Positions 14,764-19,948 of a DNA stretch of 19,948 bases are shown here, one piece after another. Each line of letters begins with the position of its first letter. Position 1 is the first letter of the stretch. This DNA comes from SVTX01 sp964526505. GTDB taxonomy: Bacteria; Bacillota; Clostridia; Oscillospirales; CAG-272. The notes beneath the pieces were generated by a model, which did no database searches, had not been told where the DNA came from, and worked only from the letters and a program-made list of their open reading frames with translations. The translations under genes were made by a program, and so were the position numbers. The stretch covers positions 1-19,948 of the forward strand of contig CAZGJC010000034.1 in NCBI GenBank assembly GCA_964526505.1, written 5' to 3'.

Positions 14764-14844
14764 ATTAAAATTTCCTTTTTGTATCAATTTTGATTATCGT
14801 TGCATAAAATCTAATAAGGAGAGCGATAAACGGAGGGTTTTATT

Positions 14845-15411
14845 ATGGCAATAAAAATATATATCGACCAAGGTCATAATCCGGTAAATCCAAACGCCGG
14901 TGCTGAGGGAAACGGACTGAGAGAGCAAGATATAACATACAATATAGGTCAAATTCTCGCAAGTATACTTAGACGAAGTGGGAACTATGATGTCAGACTT
15001 TCACGTCCGAGTGAACAAACACAACTCGGAACTTCAAATGCATCGAGTCTGCGTGTGCGTGTTGAAGAGGCGAATGCATGGGGTGCGGATTATTTTATCA
15101 GTTTGCATACAAACGCTTCTGACATTTCCTCTGCGAACGGTGTAGAGGCATATTCTTATGCAAGGGATTCACGAGCTTGGAGGCTTGGGCTGGATATTGT
15201 GGACGGAATTTCCGACGTGGTCGGTGTGACCAACAGGGGAATGAAAGTCCGTCCCGGTCTTTACGTATTAAAAAGAACGTATATGCCCGCAGTTCTTGTT
15301 GAACTCGGATTTATCACAAATCCGAGAGAGGCGGAATTGATGAGTGGCTCCCCGAGTTTATATGCCGATGGAATTTACAGCGGTATAGTTGAGTATACCG
15401 GGATTGCGTGA
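14845..15411 (+). CDS. N-acetylmuramoyl-L-alanine amidase (Amidase_3), no signal peptide
   Basis: A zinc amidase that cuts between the stem peptide and N-acetylmuramic acid of peptidoglycan. The 188 residues are just one Amidase_3 catalytic domain. Zinc ligands and catalytic residues are visible: His11 in IYIDQGHN, Glu27 in LREQD, His88 in FISLHTNA and Glu153 in AVLVELGFITN. The ATG at 14845 has CGGAGGG 8 bases upstream and the product begins directly with the first strand, so there is no signal peptide or wall-binding domain. This is unusual for a housekeeping autolysin and more like a phage-type or lysis-released enzyme, but no other phage genes are nearby. Its stop codon directly abuts that of ligA on the other strand. 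Confidence 0.92.
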   Translation: MAIKIYIDQGHNPVNPNAGAEGNGLREQDITYNIGQILASILRRSGNYDVRLSRPSEQTQLGTSNASSLRVRVEEANAWGADYFISLHTNASDISSANGVEAYSYARDSRAWRLGLDIVDGISDVVGVTNRGMKVRPGLYVLKRTYMPAVLVELGFITNPREAELMSGSPSLYADGIYSGIVEYTGIA

Positions 15412-17412
15412 TTACTGTAACATAGAAAGCAATGTTTCTTCATCGATTACTGAAATGCCCAAGTCGTGTGCTTTTGTAAGTTTTGAACCTGCCGATTCGC
15501 CTGCAACGACGTAGTTTGTTTTTGATGAAACAGATCCGGATACCTTTCCGCCCTGAGACTTTATTTTTGTTGCGGCCTCATCACGTGACATATGCGGAAG
15601 TGTTCCGGTAAGAACAAAAGTCAAGCCTTTTAATTTTTCTCCTGTTGGTGCAGACGTTGACGTACACAATACACCTGCATTTTTCAATTTTTCACAAAGC
15701 GTTATATTTTGGGGATGAGAAAAGAAATTTACTATACATTCGGCGGTTATTTGACCGAAATCTTCAATTGTTACAAGATCTTCGAACGTAGCGGTCATGC
15801 AGGCTTCAAGCGTTTTATATTTTTGAGCCAGAGCAGTGGCTGCAACTTCACCTACATTACGTATACCGAGTGCATTCAAAAGTCGTTCAAGACCTGCATT
15901 TTTGGACTTTTCAATGGATGATATCAAGTTCTGAGCTGATTTCTCACCCATTCTGTCAAGCGATGAAATATCATTTGCTTTGAGTGAATAAAGGTCCGCC
16001 GCATCCTTGATAAGACCTGACGATATCAAAAGTTCTATAATTTGCGGACCGAGACCGTCAACATTCATGGCGTTTTTTGAAACAAAGTGTTCAATACCAC
16101 GTGAGAGTTGTGCCGGGCAAGCGGAATTTGTGCAACGAACTGCCACACTTTCGTCTATGTCGTAGAATACGGGTTCTCCGCAAGATGGGCAAATTGTGGG
16201 GATTTGAATTTCGGTTTGCGTTCCGTCACGCTCGGCGGGCATTGCTGTTACGACCTCGGGGATTATATCTCCGGCCTTTCGAACAATTACAGTATCACCG
16301 AGCATGATTCCACGCTCTCGAATGAAATCGAAGTTATGAAGAGTTGCTCTTGAAACCGTTGTTCCTGCAAGGCGGACGGGTGAAAGGATAGCGGTGGGAG
16401 TGAGAACGCCCGTACGTCCAACGGCTATTGTCACATTGAGAATTTTTGTTTTTTTCTCTTCCGGAGGAAATTTATATGCAACAGCCCACTTCGGCGTTTT
16501 GGCACCCTCTCCGAGAATTTGACGGTCACGCAGGCTGTCGGCTTTTATAACTACACCGTCGATATCATAGGGAAGATTGTCACGTGCGATGCCGATATCT
16601 TTTATGTGAGTTATTATTTCTTCGTATGACGCTGTCTTTATACGCATTTTTACACAAGGAAATCCGAGACTTTCAAGTCTGTCGAGCATTTCCGTATGTG
16701 ACTGCGGTTTTCGACCGTCTGTGTAAATATCACCATCTTGAAAATTAAATACGAAAACGTCAAGACCACGAGAGGCGGTGATTTGCGGGTCAAGTTGTCT
16801 GAGTGAACCTGCCGCCGCATTTCTCGGGTTCGCCATAAGTGGCAACCCTTCTTTTTCTCGCTTTTGATTTATGCGGTCAAAAACCGAGCGTGGCATATAA
16901 ATTTCTCCTCTGACTGTGAGTGTGAGAGGTTCCGGAAGAGTCATAGGAATTGAAAAAATCGTCTTTATGTTTTGTGTCACATCTTCACCGACGTTTCCGT
17001 CGCCACGTGTCGCACCTTGTACGAAAATTCCGTTTTCGTATTTAAGCGAAACTGACAAGCCGTCTATTTTGGGTTCTACGGAATATTCAACATCCTGTAT
17101 AACCTCCGCAGTGGAGTCGATAAATCTTTTAAGTTCGTCGTAGGAGAAAACGTCGGAAAGAGAATCCATTCGGATAGTGTGTGTAACTTTATCAAATTTT
17201 TCAAGTGGTGTTCCACCGATACGTTGCGTTGGGGAATTGGGATCGAAAAATTCGGGATTTTCTTCTTCAAGACGTACGAGTTGTGCATAAAGCATATCAT
17301 ATTCGTAGTCCGATATTTCCGGGGCGTCGTACACGTAATAGAGTTTTGCGTGGTGCGTCAGTTCCGTGCGGAGACTGTTTATTTTTTCCTTGATTTGCAA
17401 TTTATTTTCCAT
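15412..17412 (-). CDS. ligA: NAD-dependent DNA ligase
   Basis: This essential enzyme seals nicks in replication and repair using NAD. At 666 residues it is the standard length. Domains in order: Ia (YYVYDAPEISDYEYDML, 25-41); the adenylation domain with catalytic Lys115 in VEPKIDGLS, GATRGDGNVGEDVT and PYDIDGVVIK; the OB fold (WAVAYKFPPEE onward); the four-cysteine zinc finger (Cys408, 411, 427, 432); helix-hairpin-helix repeats (about 440-575); and a C-terminal BRCT domain (about 590-666). The ATG at 17410-17412 has AAAGGAG 6 bases upstream. No terminator lies between it and the convergent amidase gene; the two stop codons touch. It is monocistronic from the promoter at 17446-17474. Confidence 0.97.
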   Translation of the reverse strand: MENKLQIKEKINSLRTELTHHAKLYYVYDAPEISDYEYDMLYAQLVRLEEENPEFFDPNSPTQRIGGTPLEKFDKVTHTIRMDSLSDVFSYDELKRFIDSTAEVIQDVEYSVEPKIDGLSVSLKYENGIFVQGATRGDGNVGEDVTQNIKTIFSIPMTLPEPLTLTVRGEIYMPRSVFDRINQKREKEGLPLMANPRNAAAGSLRQLDPQITASRGLDVFVFNFQDGDIYTDGRKPQSHTEMLDRLESLGFPCVKMRIKTASYEEIITHIKDIGIARDNLPYDIDGVVIKADSLRDRQILGEGAKTPKWAVAYKFPPEEKKTKILNVTIAVGRTGVLTPTAILSPVRLAGTTVSRATLHNFDFIRERGIMLGDTVIVRKAGDIIPEVVTAMPAERDGTQTEIQIPTICPSCGEPVFYDIDESVAVRCTNSACPAQLSRGIEHFVSKNAMNVDGLGPQIIELLISSGLIKDAADLYSLKANDISSLDRMGEKSAQNLISSIEKSKNAGLERLLNALGIRNVGEVAATALAQKYKTLEACMTATFEDLVTIEDFGQITAECIVNFFSHPQNITLCEKLKNAGVLCTSTSAPTGEKLKGLTFVLTGTLPHMSRDEAATKIKSQGGKVSGSVSSKTNYVVAGESAGSKLTKAHDLGISVIDEETLLSMLQ

Positions 17413-17445
17413 ATTCTGCTCCTTTGACGTTGCTCCATATGTTTA

Positions 17446-17474
17446 ATTATACCACTTATCTTGTTTTATTTCAA
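17446..17474 (-). promoter_or_regulatory. ligA promoter
   Basis: On the minus strand TTGAAA (17469-17474), 17 bp, TATAAT (17446-17451), about 35 bp upstream of the ligA start. Confidence 0.8.
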
Positions 17475-17503
17475 GCAAAAAAAGAATTGTTTTAAAATTG
17501 TAC

Positions 17504-17532
17504 TTGATTTTTGTGTATTTGGGTTCTATAAT
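17504..17532 (+). promoter_or_regulatory. Promoter of the flavodoxin-like gene
   Basis: TTGATT (17504-17509), 17 bp, TATAAT (17527-17532), about 32 bp upstream of the start at 17565 and back to back with the ligA promoter. Confidence 0.75.
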
Positions 17533-17564
17533 TAAATTGCAGTATTTGATTTAAGGAAAAGTTT

Positions 17565-18089
17565 ATGAAGATTTTAATAGCGTATGCGTCGAAATACGGA
17601 ACAACCGAAGAGTGTGCGAAGATTTTGGCGGAACAATTTAAAAATCACGAAGTTGCAGTTGTAAAAATAGAAAAAGTGTTTGAACCGAATTTGCGTGAAT
17701 ATGATGTTGTGATATTCGGCTCAAATATAAGGATGGCAAAAATTGATAAAACGCTTCGTGAATATTTGAGAGCCAATGAAAATACACTTTCTCAGATGCG
17801 TTGTGCATACTTTTTGTGTTGCGGTTTTGTGGATTGCTTCGATGAATACGTGGAAAACAATATACCTAAATTACTAAGGGATAGTGCCTTGAATATATCG
17901 TGTTTTGGCGGAAGCATGGAAGTGTCACGTGCAAAAGGGCTTGATAAATTCATAATTTCTGCCGTACGGTCGGATATTTTAGGGGGAGGTCAAAACGGGC
18001 AGGAAAGAGATGACATATCCTTGCCGACAATTTTAAGTACAAATATCGTGCAAATGGCGGATTATATTATCGGAAAATACAGACAATAG
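17565..18089 (+). CDS. Flavodoxin-domain protein
   Basis: A 174-residue flavodoxin-fold protein expected to bind FMN in the cytoplasm. The phosphate-binding loop ASKYGTTEECAK (8-19) follows the first strand MKILIAY. YDVVIFGSNIRMAKIDKTLREYL (46-68) is characteristic of the HemG/protoporphyrinogen oxidase-like flavodoxin group (Flavodoxin_5), as is CCGFVDCFDEYVENNIP. It is a stand-alone redox protein; the partner is unknown. The ATG has AAGGAAAAG 4-5 bases upstream. No terminator hairpin is clear after its stop; the 65 bp to the tRNA-Lys promoter hold only an A-rich run. Confidence 0.85.
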   Translation: MKILIAYASKYGTTEECAKILAEQFKNHEVAVVKIEKVFEPNLREYDVVIFGSNIRMAKIDKTLREYLRANENTLSQMRCAYFLCCGFVDCFDEYVENNIPKLLRDSALNISCFGGSMEVSRAKGLDKFIISAVRSDILGGGQNGQERDDISLPTILSTNIVQMADYIIGKYRQ

Positions 18090-18154
18090 TAAAATTAGAC
18101 AAAAGATCACCCAAAAAACACGGTAAAATTATATATCGACTGCAAAAAAAAGTG

Positions 18155-18183
18155 TTGACAAAACCAATCAATTGTGTTATAAT
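18155..18183 (+). promoter_or_regulatory. tRNA-Lys promoter
   Basis: TTGACA (18155-18160), 17 bp, TATAAT (18178-18183), 16 bp upstream of the tRNA. Confidence 0.88.
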
Positions 18184-18199
18184 ATTCAGGTAGTCGAGA

Positions 18200-18275
18200 G
18201 ACCCACTAGCTCAGACGGTAGAGCACTTGACTTTTAATCAAGGGGTCCGGAGTTCGAGTCTCCGGTGGGTCACCA
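18200..18275 (+). tRNA. tRNA-Lys (anticodon TTT)
   Basis: Acceptor GACCCAC/GTGGGTC, D arm with TAGCTCAGACGGTAGAGCA, anticodon stem CTTGA/TCAAG with loop CTTTTAA (anticodon TTT), T loop GTTCGAGTC, and encoded CCA. All arms form. Confidence 0.96.
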
Positions 18276-18277
18276 AC

Positions 18278-18316
18278 AAAAAAGAGAAGCAACGAAGTTG
18301 CTTCTCTTTTTTTGTT
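18278..18316 (+). terminator. Intrinsic terminator of tRNA-Lys
   Basis: GAGAAGCAAC (18284-18293) pairs with GTTGCTTCTC (18297-18306) around GAA, followed by seven T. Confidence 0.92.
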
Positions 18317-18343
18317 GCGACTTGGCGTAGCACGAGAATTCCG

Positions 18344-18395
18344 ATGCTCAAAATCGCAGATTTTGAGTGAATGTTCGAGTCTCCGCATGTGCGGT
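18344..18395. other. Short inverted repeats and tRNA T-arm-like remnant
   Basis: CTCAAAATC (18347-18355) and GATTTTGAG (18359-18367) form a perfect 9-bp stem. Right after it, GTTCGAGTCTCCG (18373-18385) is identical to 13 bases of the T arm of the tRNA-Lys just upstream (18252-18264). It is followed by CCGCA/TGCGG. It looks like a decayed partial duplication of the tRNA 3' end, or a past insertion scar. Confidence 0.4.
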
Positions 18396-18410
18396 GAGTG
18401 AAAAGTAAGC

Positions 18411-18446
18411 AAAAACAAGGAGTTACGTTATTACTCCTTGTTTTCA
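18411..18446 (-). terminator. Intrinsic terminator of the anion transporter gene
   Basis: On the minus strand AAAACAAGGAGT pairs with ACTCCTTGTTTT around a roughly 9-base loop. It is symmetrical enough to work on the plus strand too. It lies about 20 bp past the transporter stop. Confidence 0.75.
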
Positions 18447-18463
18447 TTTATAATAAATGCATA

Positions 18464-19603
18464 TTACGTTAAGAAAAAATATGCAAACGTTGTGAGTACT
18501 ACAAGGAAGAGGAGATTTAAAAGCGTGAAAAGTACGAGGTAATATTTTTTCTTTCCGGGGTTGCGTTGTGAATACTCTCTATACGTAATGAGGCTTGCAA
18601 GGGAAGCGATAAGTGTGCCTGCTCCTCCTATATTTACGCCCATAAGCAATTCACGGTAATTATCTGTAAAATGTGACAGCAATACGGCACTTGGGACGTT
18701 ACTCATTATTTGACAGGAGAGAACAGAGAAAATAAGCGTGCTTTTTTCAAGAAGATGAGAAATAATCATTCGTACTGTTTCAATTCTTGACATATTTCCA
18801 GCGAAAATAAAGAAGAATACAAAAGTGAGCAAGAGGGCATAATCGGTTTTTCCAAGTGCTATCGGGTCTGCAAATGCAAGTATAAGCGGAATTATTATAA
18901 GCCCTGTCCAATACGGTACTATGCGAAAAACAATGACAATTGAGTAAGCAAAAAGCAACAAGTAGAGAAGTGTTCGCATATGTGGAAGGCTTTTTTTATT
19001 TTCGTTTGTTACACTTACTTTTTCACCTTTGACGAAAATCAGGCAAAGAACCGTTATGAGCATAATTGACAGCAGGAACAACGGCAACATAATTTGGACA
19101 AATTCGGCTGTCGGAATATTAAAATATGAATAGAGATAAAGGCTTTGCGGATTTCCGAACGGTGTAAGCATTCCTCCGAGGTTTGCGGCTATGTTCTGCA
19201 TAATAAAAGTGAAAGCCATATATTTTTCTTTTCCCGTGTCTTTGAGTACGGAATAACCAAGGGGAAGAAAGGTTATAAGTGCCATATCGTTGGCTATAAT
19301 CATTGATCCGATAAAAGTGATATAAACAAGTGCAAGTACGGAAAATTTTACGTTTCCGGTAAATGAGATTATTTTTTTTGCAAGGAATGAAAAAAATCCT
19401 ATGTTTTTTAAGGCACAGATTACCGCAAGCGTGCAAAATAGGCACGTCAAGGTTTTGAAATCGATGTATCCGATATATTCCTTGTCAGGCGGTACTATTA
19501 CAGACGTTACAATTGCAAGTATCGCCGCAATACACAGAACGGTGTGTTGCAATATAAATTTTTTTATATACGTTAAAGGTGAAATTTGTTTGTTTTCGGT
19601 CAT
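18464..19603 (-). CDS. ArsB/NhaD/SLC13-type anion transporter
   Basis: A 379-residue integral membrane protein with about ten hydrophobic segments, of the ion transporter superfamily that includes ArsB, NhaD, CitMHS and SLC13. Two re-entrant-type motifs are visible, one per half: IIANDMALITFLPLGYSVL, with NLGGMLTPFGNPQSLYL after it, and CQIMSNVPSAVLLSHFTDN, with GGAGTLIASLASL after it. The substrate is not decided by the sequence: a carboxylate or other anion, or arsenite. No arsR or other ars genes are near, which argues against arsenic resistance. It is shorter than typical ArsB (about 425). The start is the ATG at 19601-19603 with GAGG about 9 bases upstream. Confidence 0.85.
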   Translation of the reverse strand: MTENKQISPLTYIKKFILQHTVLCIAAILAIVTSVIVPPDKEYIGYIDFKTLTCLFCTLAVICALKNIGFFSFLAKKIISFTGNVKFSVLALVYITFIGSMIIANDMALITFLPLGYSVLKDTGKEKYMAFTFIMQNIAANLGGMLTPFGNPQSLYLYSYFNIPTAEFVQIMLPLFLLSIMLITVLCLIFVKGEKVSVTNENKKSLPHMRTLLYLLLFAYSIVIVFRIVPYWTGLIIIPLILAFADPIALGKTDYALLLTFVFFFIFAGNMSRIETVRMIISHLLEKSTLIFSVLSCQIMSNVPSAVLLSHFTDNYRELLMGVNIGGAGTLIASLASLITYREYSQRNPGKKKYYLVLFTLLNLLFLVVLTTFAYFFLT

Positions 19604-19640
19604 TGTCGTTTGCCTCGTGAAATGAAAAATTGACAAAAAT

Positions 19641-19669
19641 ATTGTATCACTTTTAGTCGCATTTTGCAA
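19641..19669 (-). promoter_or_regulatory. Probable promoter of the anion transporter gene
   Basis: On the minus strand TTGCAA (19664-19669), 17 bp, TACAAT (19641-19646) with an upstream TGA (extended -10). It is weaker than the other promoters here. Confidence 0.6.
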
Positions 19670-19716
19670 CAACAAGTCAAATAAAATGTAAAAAATAAAA
19701 TCGAGAGAAACATAAA

Positions 19717-19741
19717 AGGGCGGTCAAAAGACCGCCCAAAA
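19717..19741 (-). terminator. Intrinsic terminator of the GGGtGRT gene
   Basis: GGGCGGTC (19718-19725) and GACCGCCC (19730-19737) form a perfect 8-bp stem with an AAAA loop. Short A and T flanks give a T run on the minus strand. Confidence 0.85.
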
Positions 19742-19753
19742 TTTATTGTTTTA

Positions 19754-19948
19754 TTATTTTGCCGCTTCTTCGATAGCAACCGCAACCGCAACGGTCATAC
19801 CGACCATGGGGTTGTTACCTGCACCGATAAGACCCATCATTTCTACGTGAGCGGGAACAGAAGAAGAACCTGCGAACTGAGCGTCGGAGTGCATTCTTCC
19901 CATTGTGTCTGTCATACCGTAAGATGCGGGACCTGCCGCCATATTATC
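19754..19948 (-). CDS. GGGtGRT protein, C-terminal part (runs off the window)
   Basis: The last 64 residues of a protein that continues past the right edge; the frame is open to base 19948 with DN before the first visible Met. The segment MAAGPASYGMTDTMGRMHSD and the end GLIGAGNNPMVGMTVAVAVA match the C-terminus of the GGGtGRT family of anaerobes, recalled from known members. The conserved GGGTGRT motif would lie just outside the window. The family is about 330 residues long, its function is not established, and to my recollection it is often next to an iron-sulfur scaffold gene. The internal Met at 19940-19942 is not the start. Confidence 0.88.
   Translation of the reverse strand, partial: DNMAAGPASYGMTDTMGRMHSDAQFAGSSSVPAHVEMMGLIGAGNNPMVGMTVAVAVAIEEAAK

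Noticed and set aside
18206..18447. Minus-strand reading frames of about 70 residues across tRNA-Lys
   Set aside because: They are antisense to the tRNA and its terminator; the ETRTPDPLIKSQVLYRLS-type sequence is a well-known false protein produced by translating a tRNA region.
1..19948. CRISPR array, insertion sequence or prophage
   Set aside because: No regularly spaced direct repeats, no transposase or integrase, and no phage structural genes were found; the signal-less amidase alone is not enough to call a prophage.

Overview
The window looks like a chromosomal segment of an anaerobic Firmicute of the class Clostridia, probably a gut Oscillospiraceae/Ruminococcaceae-type bacterium. The grounds are a BspA-type leucine-rich-repeat remnant, the GGGtGRT protein at the right edge, ECF-type vitamin transport, strong purine-rich ribosome binding sites, intrinsic terminators with long T runs, and promoters close to the TTGACA-N17-TATAAT consensus. 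The species cannot be fixed from the sequence alone.

Left part (1-4712): a gene end and a decayed BspA-like fragment, then malQ (4-alpha-glucanotransferase) on the minus strand. Divergent from it is a plus-strand operon: an OmpR-family response regulator, a histidine kinase and a Met/Gly/Asp-rich lipoprotein, closed by a strong terminator.

Centre (4711-11340): the most interesting part, a minus-strand operon. It starts from a consensus promoter and a compact cobalamin riboswitch, followed by a long terminator-like hairpin. The genes in order of transcription are: an 84-residue basic protein with an HNH-repeat-like segment; a secreted, membrane-anchored protein with a DUF4430-like domain; a 578-residue membrane-anchored protein that joins an alpha/alpha-barrel to a DUF4430 domain, the same two-part layout as human intrinsic factor and transcobalamin; EcfT; a fused EcfA-EcfA' double ATPase; and an ECF S component. 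Taken together this reads as a B12-regulated ECF cobalamin or corrinoid uptake system with its own surface receptor(s). Substrate and receptor function are inferred from domain layout and the riboswitch.

Right part (11388-19948): housekeeping genes. These are aspartate kinase (minus) divergent from greA (plus); a tRNA-Tyr/tRNA-Thr pair (minus); rsmI (minus) divergent from a signal-less Amidase_3 cell wall amidase (plus); ligA (minus), which abuts the amidase with no gap; a flavodoxin-like protein (plus); tRNA-Lys (plus); an ArsB/NhaD-type anion transporter (minus); and the C-terminal end of a GGGtGRT protein (minus, running off the window). No CRISPR array, insertion sequence or intact prophage was seen.
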